Shown one piece after another: positions 1 to 9,647 of a stretch of DNA of 35,008 bases. The stretch covers positions 1 to 35,008 of the forward strand of contig NZ_LWEX01000571.1 of assembly GCF_001634885.1 (NCBI RefSeq). The letters run 5' to 3'. The notes beneath the pieces are model-generated. The model was not told where the DNA came from, searched no databases, and saw only the letters and a program-made list of their open reading frames with translations. The position numbers and the translations under genes were made by a program. The stretch's first letter is position 1. The number at the start of each line of letters is the position of its first letter. The DNA comes from Sulfitobacter sp. HI0040 (GTDB lineage: Bacteria > Pseudomonadota > Alphaproteobacteria > Rhodobacterales > Rhodobacteraceae).

Positions 1-1818
1 CAGTTGGAAGAACGGGACACCCCCAAGGGGCGGGTCCTATATGCGCGCATCGAACGCCCGGGCCGCCCCGCAGCCGAGATTGTCGCGGAGGTGCTGGAAC
101 GGACCATCCGCAATTTCCCTTGGCCCAAGTCCATGCGCTGGGGTTCGGGCTCCCTGCGCTGGGTGCGGCCGCTCCATTCCATCCTCTGCATCATTACGGC
201 AGAGGACGGCACAGCCGAGATCGTCCCGCTGGAGATCGACGGCATCGCGGCGGGCGACCGGACCGCGGGGCACCGTTTCATGGCACCCGACGGTTTCGCG
301 GTCACGGGGTTCGAGGATTACGAACGCCGCCTGAAACGCGCCCATGTCGTGCTCAGCGCCGAAGACAGGGCCGAAACCATCTGGAACGACGCGACGAACA
401 TGGCCTTTGCCAGCGGCATGGAAGTGGTCGAGGATCGTGGCCTTCTGGCCGAGGTTGCGGGCCTCGTTGAATGGCCCGTGGTGCTGATGGGCCGGATCGG
501 GGATGCGTTCCTCGATCTTCCGCCCGAGGTGCTGCAAACCTCCATGAAGGAGCATCAGAAGTTCTTTTCGGTGCGCAACCCCAAGACGGGCCGGATCGAA
601 CGGTTTGTCACGGTCGCGAACCGGGAAACTGCCGATGACGGCGCCACGATCCTAGCCGGGAACGAAAAGGTCCTTTCGGCCCGGCTGTCGGATGCGAAAT
701 TCTTCTGGGAAAATGACCTGCGCCAAGTCCACGCAGAGGGCTTTGAATCCATGGCCGCACCGCTGGCGGATGTAACCTTTCACAACAAGCTGGGCAGTCA
801 GGCAGAACGGATCGCCCGTATCGCGATGCTGGCGCGCGAAATCGCGCCGCAGGTCGGCGCCGATGCGGAACGCGCGCAGCAGGCGGCAGGGATCGCCAAG
901 GCGGACCTGTCGTCTGAAATGGTCTATGAATTCCCGGAATTACAAGGACTTATGGGCCGTTATTACGCCGAGGCCGCCGGCCTGCCGCAGGTGGTCGCGA
1001 ACGCAGCGCAATACCATTACGCGCCGCTCGGCCCGTCGGACGATGTGCCAGCCGAACCCGTGACCATCGCCGTGGCACTGGCGGACAAGCTGGATACCTT
1101 GGCCGGGTTCTGGGCGATCGATGAAAAGCCCACCGGCTCAAAAGACCCCTTTGCGCTGCGGCGTGCGGCGTTGGGCGTGATCCGGCTGGTGTTGGGAAAC
1201 GATCTGAAGCTCGCGCTCGCCTCCGAAGGCGGTCCGCTTGTCAAGGCGCGCGATGCCATTGCGACGGGCACGGGCGATGCCGCCGCGGATGTGGCCGACC
1301 TTCTGGGCTTTCTGCATGACCGGCTGAAAGTCTACCTGCGCGATCAGGGCATCCGCCATGATGTTATCGACGCCTGTATCGCCATGCCCGGGAACGATGA
1401 TCTCGCGCTACTGGTCAAACGGGCCCGCGCCCTTTCCGAAGTGCTGGGGACGGACGATGGCGAAAACCTTCTGCAGGGCTTCAAGCGGGCCAACAATATC
1501 CTGACCCAGGCGGAGAGCGCGGACGGCGTGGAATATTCCTTCGGCGCCGACCCGAAGTTCGCTGAAAAGGACGAAGAACGCGCGTTGTTCTCTGCACTGG
1601 ATACCGCCGAGGGCCAGATCGCGGCGGCACTGGAGCAGGAGGATTTCGCGGCGGCGATGCAGGCCATGGCGGCCCTGCGTGCGCCCATCGATGCCTTCTT
1701 CGAGGCGGTGCAGGTCAACGCGGACAACGCCACCGTGCGGCGCAATCGCCTCAACCTGTTGAGCCGCATTCGCACGATCTGCCTTGGTGTTGCGGATCTG
1801 ACCCGGATAGAGGGCTGA
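1..1818 (+). CDS. glyS: Glycyl-tRNA synthetase beta subunit, 5'-truncated by window edge
   Basis: Beta subunit of the bacterial alpha2beta2 glycyl-tRNA synthetase, which charges tRNA-Gly in the cytoplasm. About 605 codons are present, open from the first base; the family is near 690 residues, so about 85-90 N-terminal residues lie upstream. Recognisable blocks are LSARLSDAKFFWENDL, then YEFPELQGLMGRYYAE and ALADKLDTLAGFW of the HD-like central region, then KDPFALRRAALGVIRLVL. The C-terminal part (about the last 110 residues) is the DALR-type anticodon-binding region. The TTG at base 4 is internal, not a start. The alpha subunit gene glyQ is expected just upstream. The next gene follows on the same strand after 89 bp. 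Confidence 0.95.
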   Translation, partial: QLEERDTPKGRVLYARIERPGRPAAEIVAEVLERTIRNFPWPKSMRWGSGSLRWVRPLHSILCIITAEDGTAEIVPLEIDGIAAGDRTAGHRFMAPDGFAVTGFEDYERRLKRAHVVLSAEDRAETIWNDATNMAFASGMEVVEDRGLLAEVAGLVEWPVVLMGRIGDAFLDLPPEVLQTSMKEHQKFFSVRNPKTGRIERFVTVANRETADDGATILAGNEKVLSARLSDAKFFWENDLRQVHAEGFESMAAPLADVTFHNKLGSQAERIARIAMLAREIAPQVGADAERAQQAAGIAKADLSSEMVYEFPELQGLMGRYYAEAAGLPQVVANAAQYHYAPLGPSDDVPAEPVTIAVALADKLDTLAGFWAIDEKPTGSKDPFALRRAALGVIRLVLGNDLKLALASEGGPLVKARDAIATGTGDAAADVADLLGFLHDRLKVYLRDQGIRHDVIDACIAMPGNDDLALLVKRARALSEVLGTDDGENLLQGFKRANNILTQAESADGVEYSFGADPKFAEKDEERALFSALDTAEGQIAAALEQEDFAAAMQAMAALRAPIDAFFEAVQVNADNATVRRNRLNLLSRIRTICLGVADLTRIEG

Positions 1819-1907
1819 CAACGCCGCGTCTGCGGTAGGAGCGGGCCCCTTTTTCTTGCCTGCCCGGCAATCTGTCCTATGCTGCGCCGAAACCGAAAGG
1901 TGCTGCA

Positions 1908-4445
1908 GTGCAGAATGATTCAGATATCGTCCTTGTGACGCCCTCGGCGCCCATCGCCAACGATACTCATGGGGGCCGTGCCAAATGCCTTCAGCGGCTG
2001 GTGCGGCTGGATTTGCCTGTGCCGCCTACCGTGGCGCTGTCTTTCGATGCGGTGCACCGGATCGCGCAGGGGGACATGCCCGATATCGCCGCTGTTGTCG
2101 GGGCTTTTCCCAAGGGCGCGCTCATGTGTGTGCGCCCCTCCAGCCAGGATCCGGATTGGGGCGGGCCGGGGGCCGTGCTCAACATCGGCATGAACGATGC
2201 CTGTTTCGACCAGTTCCGCGAAAGCATCGGCGAAGGGCCCGCCGCCGCGCTCTATACGCGTTTCGTGCAATCCTATGCCGTGAACGTGGCCCGGCTCGAT
2301 CCCGATATGTTCGACGAGGTGCAGGGCGACGGGCGCGATGCGCTGCGTGCCTCGCTGCAGGCCTATGAGGCAGAGACCGAAGAGGAATTTCCGCAGGACC
2401 GCGCTACGCAGCTGGCCGCCGTGCTGCGTTCGATGGCGCGCGCGTGGGAGGGGACCTCGGCCCGGCTGTTGCGGCAGGCCAAGGGCGCGCCTGCCGATGC
2501 CGGTCTGGGGCTGGTCGTCCAGCAGATGGTGTTCGGGGTGGGCACCGGGCAATGCGGATCGGGCGTGTTGCAACTGATCGACAGTGCCACCGGGCTGGCG
2601 CAGATCACGGGCCGCTACCTCAGCCAGTCGCAAGGTCGCGATGCGCTCGAAGGGGATGCCGCGGCGCTCTACCTCACGCGGGATCCGCGCGGCCCCTCGC
2701 TGGAGGAACTGGCCCCCGACGCCTTCGCGGAACTCAAGGAGGACGCCGCGCTGATGCGGCAGCGCCTGCGCGAAGAGATGCAGGTCGAATTCGTGATCGA
2801 GGATGGCAAGCTGCATATACTCGACGGGGTGCGCGTGGCGCGGTCTTCCCGTGCCGCGGTACGGATCGCCGTTGCCCTGGCGCAGGACGGGGTCATCACC
2901 CGCGAAGAGGCCGTGATGCGGGTACAGCCGCGCACGCTGACGGAGCTGTTGCACCGTCAGGTGTCACCCACAGCGCGGCGTGACCTTATCGGGCGGGGGA
3001 TCGCCGCAAGCCCGGGGGCCGCCACGGGGCGCATCGTCTTTTCCGCCGCCGATGCACAGGCTTTCGCCTCGCGCGGGGATGCCTGTATTCTCGTCCGGCG
3101 CGAAACCAGCCCCGAGGATATTCGCGGCATGCATGCCGCGCAGGCCGTTCTGACCGAACGCGGCGGGATCACCAGCCACGCGGCGGTAATCGGGCGCGGC
3201 ATGGGGCTGCCCTGCGTGGTGGGCGCGTCCAACATGCGCTTCAACCTCGCGAAAAAGCAGATCACCGCTGCCGATGGGCGCGTTTTCGTCGGCGGGGATA
3301 TCATCACCGTCGATGGCTCCACCGGGCAAGTGCTTGCCGGAGAGGCGGAGATGCAGGAAGCCGCGCTCGACGATACCTTTCAGGAATTGATGGACTGGGC
3401 CGAGGACATCGCCGACATCGGCATTCGCGCCAATGCCGACACCCCTGCGGATGCCCAGACCGCGCGCAATTTCCACGCGCATGGGATCGGGCTCTGCCGG
3501 ACGGAGCATATGTTCTTCGATCCCAGCCGCTTGATCGTGATGCGCGAAATGATCTTTGCCGAATCCGGCGAAGACCGGCGCGCGGTGCTGGAACGTCTGT
3601 TGCCGATGCAGCGGGACGACTTTACCCAGCTTTTCCGCATCATGCAGGGCCAGCCCGTCTGCATCCGGCTTTTCGATCCGCCGCTGCATGAATTCCTGCC
3701 CATGGACAAGGCGGGCCAGCGCGAACTGGCCGAAGCGCTCGGCCTGCCGCTCAGCAGTGTCACCCGCCGCATCGATGCGATGACCGAGTATAACCCCATG
3801 CTGGGCCTGCGTGGCGTGCGGCTTGGCATCACGGTGCCCGAGATCTATGAAATGCAGGCCCGCGCGATCTTCGAAGCGACGATCGAAGCCAGCCGCGACG
3901 GGGAACCGGTGGTGCCGGAGATCATGATCCCGCTGGTATCGGCACGGCGGGAGGTCGAGCTTGTAAAGACGTCTGTCGATTCGATTGCCGCCGCCGTGCG
4001 CAACGAACGGGACGCCAGCTTTACCTATCGCCTCGGCGTGATGGTGGAAACGCCCCGCGCCGCGCTGCGCGCCGCCGAAATCGCCCCCCATTGTGCCTTT
4101 CTCAGCTTCGGCACCAACGACCTGACCCAGATGACCTATGGCCTCTCTCGCGACGACGCGGGCCGCTTCATGTCGGACTACGTGCAGCAGGGTGTCTACG
4201 CTGAGGATCCCTTTCACGTGCTCGATACGGATGGGGTGGGGGAACTACTTCAACTGGGGGCGGAGCGTGGCCGCAAGGCGCAGCCGGGCATCACGCTTTC
4301 CATCTGTGGCGAGCATGGCGGCAACCCCGAATCGATTTCCTTCTGCCGGGAATCGGGGTTCGACTACGTTTCATGCTCTCCGTTTCGCGTCCCGGTTGCG
4401 CGGCTCGCTGCGGCCCAATTGGCGATACGTCACAAAATAGGGTAG
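1908..4445 (+). CDS. PPDK-like PEP-utilising protein with degenerate ATP-grasp domain
   Basis: 845 residues with the domain order of pyruvate phosphate dikinase (usually about 875): ATP-grasp, swivelling phosphohistidine domain, PEP/pyruvate TIM barrel. The start is GTG (1908). The swivel motif GGITSHAAV is intact with His424 as the phosphorylated residue. The barrel keeps GLCRTEHMFF, IRLFDPPLHEFLP, MVETPRAAL, GTNDLTQMTYG and CGEHGG (Cys800), the residues that bind PEP/pyruvate and Mg. The N-terminal half is different: where PPDK has SGARASMPGMMDT, TRNPSTGE and LQTRNGKR this protein has PSSQDPDWGGPGA, LIDSATGL and LDGVRVAR, so the nucleotide-contacting arginines are lost. By comparison with the Clostridium symbiosum enzyme I infer that ATP-dependent dikinase activity is doubtful. 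It may be a PEP-sensing or phosphotransfer relative. Rhodobacteraceae genomes often carry such a gene beside glyS. Confidence 0.85.
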   Translation: MQNDSDIVLVTPSAPIANDTHGGRAKCLQRLVRLDLPVPPTVALSFDAVHRIAQGDMPDIAAVVGAFPKGALMCVRPSSQDPDWGGPGAVLNIGMNDACFDQFRESIGEGPAAALYTRFVQSYAVNVARLDPDMFDEVQGDGRDALRASLQAYEAETEEEFPQDRATQLAAVLRSMARAWEGTSARLLRQAKGAPADAGLGLVVQQMVFGVGTGQCGSGVLQLIDSATGLAQITGRYLSQSQGRDALEGDAAALYLTRDPRGPSLEELAPDAFAELKEDAALMRQRLREEMQVEFVIEDGKLHILDGVRVARSSRAAVRIAVALAQDGVITREEAVMRVQPRTLTELLHRQVSPTARRDLIGRGIAASPGAATGRIVFSAADAQAFASRGDACILVRRETSPEDIRGMHAAQAVLTERGGITSHAAVIGRGMGLPCVVGASNMRFNLAKKQITAADGRVFVGGDIITVDGSTGQVLAGEAEMQEAALDDTFQELMDWAEDIADIGIRANADTPADAQTARNFHAHGIGLCRTEHMFFDPSRLIVMREMIFAESGEDRRAVLERLLPMQRDDFTQLFRIMQGQPVCIRLFDPPLHEFLPMDKAGQRELAEALGLPLSSVTRRIDAMTEYNPMLGLRGVRLGITVPEIYEMQARAIFEATIEASRDGEPVVPEIMIPLVSARREVELVKTSVDSIAAAVRNERDASFTYRLGVMVETPRAALRAAEIAPHCAFLSFGTNDLTQMTYGLSRDDAGRFMSDYVQQGVYAEDPFHVLDTDGVGELLQLGAERGRKAQPGITLSICGEHGGNPESISFCRESGFDYVSCSPFRVPVARLAAAQLAIRHKIG

Positions 4446-4576
4446 GGGCGCACTTACCAACACGCAACAAATAGCTCACGTGCGCGGGATTTCGCGTAAC
4501 ATAATCGCTCGGGTTTACCCAAGGGATCGAGTTCTTTAAGCGGCCCGAAAGCCGCACTTAGATAACGAGAGGACCC

Positions 4577-5218
4577 ATGCGTTTGTTCCCGATCTATTTT
4601 CTGCCCCTCCTCGCAGTCGCCGCCCTGACTCTGGGCGCCCCTGCCGAAGCCAACTCCGGCAAGGCTCTCGACCTTGCCCGCATCGAAGCGGAGGGTCTGG
4701 AATCGGTGGGCAGCGACCGTCTCAAGCAGCTCGTGGCGCAACCCAAGGCTGAAAAGAAATCGGTGCAATTTTCCCGCGCATGGATCGATCGGCAGCCCAA
4801 GGCCTCCGGCAGCGACGAATGGCAGTGCCTTGCCGAAGCGCTCTATTTCGAAGCGCGCGGTGAAACGGTCAAGGGCCAGTTCGCCGTGGCGGAGGTGATC
4901 CTCAACCGGGTTCGCAGCAAGCGCTTCCCCGGCACGCTTTGCGGCGTCATCAATCAGGGCACTGGCAAGAAATACCAGTGCCAGTTCACCTATACCTGCG
5001 ATGGCCACAAGGAAGTCATCGCCGAACCGCGCGCATTTGCCCGTGTGGGCAAGGTTGCCCGGGCAGTGCTGGACGGAAAGGCCCCGCGCATTACCGACGG
5101 TGCCACGCATTATCACACCACCGCGGTCAGCCCGAACTGGTCAAAGGTTTTCACCCGCACAGCCAAGATCGGCGTGCATCTCTTCTACCGCGAGGGCGTG
5201 CGCACAGCGTCGAACTGA
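4577..5218 (+). CDS. Secreted SleB/CwlJ-type cell wall hydrolase
   Basis: 213 residues. An N-terminal signal peptide (MRLFPIYFLPLLAVAALTLG, ending APAEA around residue 25) sends it to the periplasm. After a linker of about 55 residues comes a hydrolase_2 (SleB/CwlJ) domain from about residue 82: LAEALYFEARGE with Glu92 and Glu96 as the candidate lytic residues, then FAVAEVILNRVRSKRFP, CGVINQG, QFTYTCDG and GATHYHTTAVSPNWSK. The family cleaves peptidoglycan, in spores as a lytic transglycosylase; in this group a role in wall remodelling is inferred. GAGAGG lies four bases before the ATG. It is monocistronic-looking, with 131 bp upstream and 94 bp before folB. Confidence 0.88.
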   Translation: MRLFPIYFLPLLAVAALTLGAPAEANSGKALDLARIEAEGLESVGSDRLKQLVAQPKAEKKSVQFSRAWIDRQPKASGSDEWQCLAEALYFEARGETVKGQFAVAEVILNRVRSKRFPGTLCGVINQGTGKKYQCQFTYTCDGHKEVIAEPRAFARVGKVARAVLDGKAPRITDGATHYHTTAVSPNWSKVFTRTAKIGVHLFYREGVRTASN

Positions 5219-5312
5219 CGCCGCGTTTCGACACTGGCACGGCGCCTCCGTTCTTGCTAGGCAGGCGCCCAGCGTCACCTTGCCCGTGGCGAAGCTATCG
5301 AAGGCCCGTGCC

Positions 5313-6239
5313 ATGCCGCCCTCCGAAGTCCGCCTTGCCTTCGCGCATCCTTCTGAACGTGCGAATGCCACCGCCGGGTCCGAGCCGCTGGACCGCATTT
5401 CGCTGCGCGACCATATCGTCGAAGTCGAGATCGGGGCCTTTCAGGCCGAGCGCGGCGTCACCCAACGTATCTGCTTCAACGTCGTCGTGGAGGTCCGCCC
5501 CCTCACGGAGCCGGTGGACGACGATGTCGACCGCATCCTGAGCTATGACCGCGTGACCGAAGCGATTGCGTCCGAACTGAAGGACGAAAGGCTCAACCTT
5601 CTGGAAACTCTGGCTGAACGGGTGGCGGATCGGATCCTGAACGAACCGCAGGCCGTCCGGGTTTTCGTTCGCATCGAAAAGCTGGATCGCGGGCCGGGCG
5701 CACTGGGGGTGGAAATCGTGCGCGCCAAGGATGAAGGCTGGTCCGCCGACCGGGCTTTCGCTGGCGGCACCCATCCCGAACTCGTCTACCTCAGCAACGC
5801 GGCGATTGCGTCGCCGTACCTACCCGGCTGGCTGGATCAGCTCGAAGCGATCGGGCGCCCGGTGGTGATCTGCGTGGGCCCCGCCGATACGCCCGCCCCG
5901 CAGGTGCCGCACCGGATGGCGCAGCGCCGGATCGACCTGCTGGCCATCGAACAGAACGCATGGGTGCTTGCCGCCCGCGACGACCGTTGCGTGGTGGTTG
6001 AAACCCGTACCGAACTCGACTGGGCCATGAAAAACGGCCAGACCTGTGTCTGGGCGCCTTCCAAGATCGTGCTGGATGCCGTCGATACGCCCTCTGCCCA
6101 GCCGCGCGACGCCGTTGCGCTGGCCGCGTGGTTCGCGGCAACCTTCGACGCCGAAGAGATGCTGGTCATCGGGGCGGACGTGCCCAGCGGCGCCTCCGTG
6201 CCGCTGCGCGCCGTGCCCGCCACGGCGGAGCGTCTTTAA
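5313..6239 (+). CDS. folB: Dihydroneopterin aldolase with extra C-terminal domain
   Basis: Dihydroneopterin aldolase converts 7,8-dihydroneopterin to 6-hydroxymethyl-dihydropterin in folate synthesis. Of 308 residues, about 25-145 form the FolB domain: ISLRDHIVEVEIGAFQAERG, then LSYDRVTEAI, RLNLLETLAERVADRIL and VRVFVRIEKLDRG. The family is normally about 120 residues. The remaining 160 form a second domain starting ELVYLSNAAIASPYLPGWLDQL and ending with DAVALAAWFAATFDAEEMLVIG. This looks distantly like an amino-acid-kinase fold protein (MfnE-like), but that is a weak resemblance only. The ATG at 5313 is chosen because GAAGG lies eight bases upstream; an in-frame GTG at 5286 is less likely. 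The gene is four bases ahead of folP, so they are cotranscribed. Confidence 0.87.
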   Translation: MPPSEVRLAFAHPSERANATAGSEPLDRISLRDHIVEVEIGAFQAERGVTQRICFNVVVEVRPLTEPVDDDVDRILSYDRVTEAIASELKDERLNLLETLAERVADRILNEPQAVRVFVRIEKLDRGPGALGVEIVRAKDEGWSADRAFAGGTHPELVYLSNAAIASPYLPGWLDQLEAIGRPVVICVGPADTPAPQVPHRMAQRRIDLLAIEQNAWVLAARDDRCVVVETRTELDWAMKNGQTCVWAPSKIVLDAVDTPSAQPRDAVALAAWFAATFDAEEMLVIGADVPSGASVPLRAVPATAERL

Positions 6240-6243
6240 CACC

Positions 6244-7278
6244 ATGGCCACCCTTTATTACCGACCGCTGGTTCAGATCGGTCCTGCCCGGCCCGAGCCT
6301 GCCTTGCCACTCGCCGGGGGCTGGGGCTGGTTCACCGACGTCGAGGTGCTGCGCAGGGATGCGCCGCCCTCTTTCCTGCCCGCGAGGGCCCTGCCGCCGG
6401 ATGTGGCCGCACAGCTCACCGAACCACGGTCGGAAATTGCGGGCCTTGGCATGAACCGCCCGCGCATCATGGGTATCCTCAACGTCACACCTGACAGTTT
6501 TTCCGACGGCGGGAAGGACGCCCATGCCGCGGCTGCGGTCGAACGCGGCCGCGCCATGCTGGCGGCAGGGGCCGATATCCTCGATATCGGTGGCGAATCG
6601 ACCCGCCCTGGTGCAGTGACCGTCCCGGAGGAGGAGGAAATCGCCCGGGTCGTCCCGGTTGTCGCCGGGTTGCGGGCAGCCGGGGTCGGGGGGGTGATCT
6701 CCGTCGATACGCGCAAGGCGGCGGTTGCGCGCGCAGCGCTCAATGCAGGGGCCGATCTGGTAAACGATGTCTCGGCGCTCAGCTACGATCCGGCCATGCC
6801 GGGCCTTTGCGCCGAACGGGGCGTGCCCGTCTGCGCCATGCACGCCAAGGGCACCCCGGAAGACATGCAAAACGATCCGCGCTATAACGACGTGGTGCTG
6901 GATGTCTACGACGCCCTCGCCGCGCGGCTGCAGGCGCTGGAGCATGCGGGCATCCCGCGTCGGCGCATCATCGCCGATCCGGGTATTGGTTTCGGCAAGA
7001 CGCGCGCGCACAACCTTGCTTTGCTGGCCCGGCTGGGCATCTTTCATGGGCTGGGCGTGCCGCTTTTGCTGGGGGCCTCGCGCAAGGGCTTTATCGGAAC
7101 GATAGGCAAGGCCCTACAGGCGGCGGATCGAGCACCGGGTTCCATCGCCGTGGCTCTTGCGGGCTTCGCGCAGGGCGTGCAGATGGTGCGGGTGCATGAT
7201 GTGGCCGAAACGGTTCAGGCCCGCGCGCTCTGGCAGGCGTCGGTGAGCGGATATTTTGAAGAGACGAACGAGGATTGA
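6244..7278 (+). CDS. folP: Dihydropteroate synthase
   Basis: Condenses 6-hydroxymethyl-dihydropterin diphosphate with p-aminobenzoate to dihydropteroate, the sulfonamide target. 344 residues, longer than the usual 270-285 because of an N-terminal extension of about 70 residues (MATLYYRPLVQIGPARPEPA onward) typical of this group. The catalytic barrel begins at IMGILNVTPDSFSDGG, with ADILDIGGESTRPG, ISVDTRK, LVNDVSAL, IIADPGIGFGKT and LLLGASRKGFIG, which are the pterin, pABA and phosphate-binding motifs. The start at 6244 follows the folB stop by four bases. The TGA abuts the ATG of glmM (TGAATG). The FolB product feeds this step after pyrophosphorylation by FolK, which is not in the window. 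Confidence 0.96.
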   Translation: MATLYYRPLVQIGPARPEPALPLAGGWGWFTDVEVLRRDAPPSFLPARALPPDVAAQLTEPRSEIAGLGMNRPRIMGILNVTPDSFSDGGKDAHAAAAVERGRAMLAAGADILDIGGESTRPGAVTVPEEEEIARVVPVVAGLRAAGVGGVISVDTRKAAVARAALNAGADLVNDVSALSYDPAMPGLCAERGVPVCAMHAKGTPEDMQNDPRYNDVVLDVYDALAARLQALEHAGIPRRRIIADPGIGFGKTRAHNLALLARLGIFHGLGVPLLLGASRKGFIGTIGKALQAADRAPGSIAVALAGFAQGVQMVRVHDVAETVQARALWQASVSGYFEETNED

Positions 7279-8625
7279 ATGACGAAACTGTTTGGCACCG
7301 ACGGCGTGCGTGGCACGGCGAACCTCGCTCCGATGACGGCGGAAACCGCCCTGCGCATCGGCGCTGCCGTGGGTCGCTATTTCCGCCGCGATGGCGGCGG
7401 TTCGCATCGGGTGGTGATCGGCAAGGATACTCGCCTCTCGGGCTATATGTTCGAAAACGCGCTGACCGCCGGGCTGACCAGCACTGGCATGAACGTATTG
7501 CTGCTGGGCCCTGTGCCCACACCGGCGGTGGGGCTTCTGACACGTTCCATGCGCGCCGACCTCGGCGTGATGATCTCTGCCAGCCACAATCCGGCGCATG
7601 ACAACGGCATCAAGTTCTTCGGCCCGGACGGGTTCAAACTGTCCGATCAGGCGGAAAGCGAGATCGAAACATTGGTGGCCGAGGGGGTGGAACCCACCGG
7701 CGCGGGCCAGATCGGTCGCGCCAAACGGATCGATGACGGGCGCTTTCGCTATGTGGAGCGGGTGAAATCCTCCTTCCCGCGTCAGATGAGCCTCGATGGG
7801 CTCAAGGTCGTGATCGACTGCGCGAACGGGGCCGCCCACTGCGTGGCGCCGGAAACCCTGTGGGAACTGGGGGCCGAGGTCATCAGCACCGGCGTTTCCC
7901 CGAACGGCCACAATATCAACGACGGCTGCGGCTCCACCCACCCGGAGGAGGCCGCGCGCCTTGTGGTGGAAAGGGGCGCTGACGTGGGCATCTGCCTCGA
8001 CGGTGATGCCGACCGGGTCATCCTGATCGACGAAAAGGGCCGGGTGGGCGACGGCGATCAGTTCATGGCGCTGATGGCCGCCCGCTGGGCCGCGGAAGAG
8101 CGCCTCGCCGGAAATGCGCTGGTGGCCACGGTGATGAGCAACCTCGGGCTTGAGCGGTTTCTCGAAGCGAAGGGCCTGCGGCTGGAGCGTACCAGCGTCG
8201 GTGACCGCTATGTCGTCGAGCGGATGCGCGAAGGTGGCTTCAACCTCGGCGGCGAACAATCGGGCCATATCGTGATGACCGACCACGCCACGACGGGTGA
8301 CGGGCTGATGGCGGGGCTGCAGTTCCTGGCCGAGATGATCCGCTCCGGCAAACCTTCCTCCGAATTGCTGGCGCAATTCGAGCCGGTGCCGCAACTGCTG
8401 GAAAACGTCCGCTTCGGCGCCGGGCAGGCCCCGCTCGAAACAACCGTGGTGAAATCCGCCATTGCCGAGGCCGAGGCGCGGCTGAGCGGGGGCGGGCGGT
8501 TGCTGATCCGCAAATCCGGTACGGAACCGCTCGTCCGCGTTATGGCGGAACATGAGGATGCCGACCTCATGGCGCAATCGGTACGGCTGGTCGTCGATGC
8601 GGTGACGGACGCGGTGCGCGTCTGA
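7279..8625 (+). CDS. glmM: Phosphoglucosamine mutase
   Basis: Interconverts glucosamine-6-phosphate and glucosamine-1-phosphate for UDP-GlcNAc, hence peptidoglycan and LPS. 448 residues, the usual length. It has the four domains of the alpha-D-phosphohexomutase family: the opening [18 protein letters not shown], the phosphoserine loop [20 protein letters not shown] with Ser102, the Mg loop [13 protein letters not shown], the sugar loop GGEQSGHIV, and the phosphate-binding [12 protein letters not shown] near the C terminus. Its ATG directly follows the folP TGA, so translation is probably coupled. The folP-glmM pairing is common across bacteria. It converges on the DMT transporter with only 12 bp between stops. 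Confidence 0.97.
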   Translation: MTKLFGTDGVRGTANLAPMTAETALRIGAAVGRYFRRDGGGSHRVVIGKDTRLSGYMFENALTAGLTSTGMNVLLLGPVPTPAVGLLTRSMRADLGVMISASHNPAHDNGIKFFGPDGFKLSDQAESEIETLVAEGVEPTGAGQIGRAKRIDDGRFRYVERVKSSFPRQMSLDGLKVVIDCANGAAHCVAPETLWELGAEVISTGVSPNGHNINDGCGSTHPEEAARLVVERGADVGICLDGDADRVILIDEKGRVGDGDQFMALMAARWAAEERLAGNALVATVMSNLGLERFLEAKGLRLERTSVGDRYVVERMREGGFNLGGEQSGHIVMTDHATTGDGLMAGLQFLAEMIRSGKPSSELLAQFEPVPQLLENVRFGAGQAPLETTVVKSAIAEAEARLSGGGRLLIRKSGTEPLVRVMAEHEDADLMAQSVRLVVDAVTDAVRV

Positions 8626-8637
8626 CGCAGCAAGCTT

Positions 8638-9606
8638 TCAGGCGTCGGCCCGGTTCGGGGCGGCGGCGGTATCCGCTCGCCCTGCGCGCTTGCTGCCGAA
8701 AAGACGGCGCAGCGCCCCGTATTGGCTGACCGCGACGCCGATCAGGATCAACCCCATCGCCCAGATGAGCGAGGGGGGCAGCGGTTCCGACAGGATGAGA
8801 GCGCCCAGCACCACGGACCACACCGGCACCTGATAGTTCACGAGGCTCATGAAGACCGGCCCCGCGCTGCGCACCACTAGCACCCGCAGGAAATTCGCGG
8901 CCGCCGTGGGAACAAGCCCGAGGAAGGCCAGCACCCAGAGGATATCCCCCTCCGGCACAGGCGGCACGCCTTCCACGGCCAAAGCCAGCGGCAGGCTGAA
9001 AAAGGCACCGATGATCAGCAAAACGCTGGCAAGGCCAATCGGATCGACCGAAGGCAAGCGCCGCATCAGGATGGAGCCGACCGCATAGCATCCCGCCGCC
9101 GCCACGCAGGCGATCCGGCCCGGTGTCTCCAGTGCGGTACCGGTGGAGTCGAAAGCCTGCGCGCCGATCAGCACGACGACGCCTGCGAAACCGATCACGA
9201 AACCGATGCCCCGCCGGGGGGTAAGCCGTTCCCCCGGAACGAAGAAATGCGCCAGCGGCAGCACGATGAGCGCGACGGAAGCCATCGAAACCCCGGCGAA
9301 GCCGGCGGTCACATATTGCTGACCCCATGCCAGCAGCGCAAAGGGCACGGCGGAACTGACCGCGCCGATGGTCACCAGTGCGGCCAGATCGCGGCGCGCC
9401 GGGGGTGCGTCGAAAAGGGCGAAGCCGCGCAGGCTCCAGACCGCAGCCATGACCACGGCGGCGAAACCGACCCGCGAAGCCGCCACCCAGAAGGGCGTCA
9501 CCCCAGTGAGCGCGATTTCGGTCACCAGAAATGTCCCGCCCCAGACAAAGGCCAGAAGGGCGACCATGGCCCAGCTTGCGGGCGTGATCCGGGGCTGCGG
9601 CGTCAT
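8638..9606 (-). CDS. DMT-family (EamA) transporter
   Basis: 322 residues forming about ten hydrophobic segments in two EamA repeats, as in drug/metabolite superfamily exporters of the inner membrane. The first repeat opens with WAMVALLAFVWGGTFLVTEI and includes FALLAWGQQYVTAGFAGVSM. The second begins near IACVAAAGCYAVGSILMRRL and includes LVNYQVPVWSVVLGALILSE. The C terminus is a cytoplasmic basic tail. AAGGA lies ahead of the start in the minus orientation. The substrate cannot be deduced; relatives export amino acids, nucleosides or drugs. It lies downstream of ilvC on the same strand, but two hairpins in between suggest a separate transcript. Confidence 0.88.
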   Translation of the reverse strand: MTPQPRITPASWAMVALLAFVWGGTFLVTEIALTGVTPFWVAASRVGFAAVVMAAVWSLRGFALFDAPPARRDLAALVTIGAVSSAVPFALLAWGQQYVTAGFAGVSMASVALIVLPLAHFFVPGERLTPRRGIGFVIGFAGVVVLIGAQAFDSTGTALETPGRIACVAAAGCYAVGSILMRRLPSVDPIGLASVLLIIGAFFSLPLALAVEGVPPVPEGDILWVLAFLGLVPTAAANFLRVLVVRSAGPVFMSLVNYQVPVWSVVLGALILSEPLPPSLIWAMGLILIGVAVSQYGALRRLFGSKRAGRADTAAAPNRADA

Positions 9607-9647
9607 GCGAGACGGTCCTTTGCGTGTGCCGGTTCGTGAAACGCGAA

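Noticed and set aside
2964-4217. 417-codon minus-strand frame inside the PPDK-like gene
   Set aside because: Shadow frame; the sense frame has all PEP-enzyme motifs.
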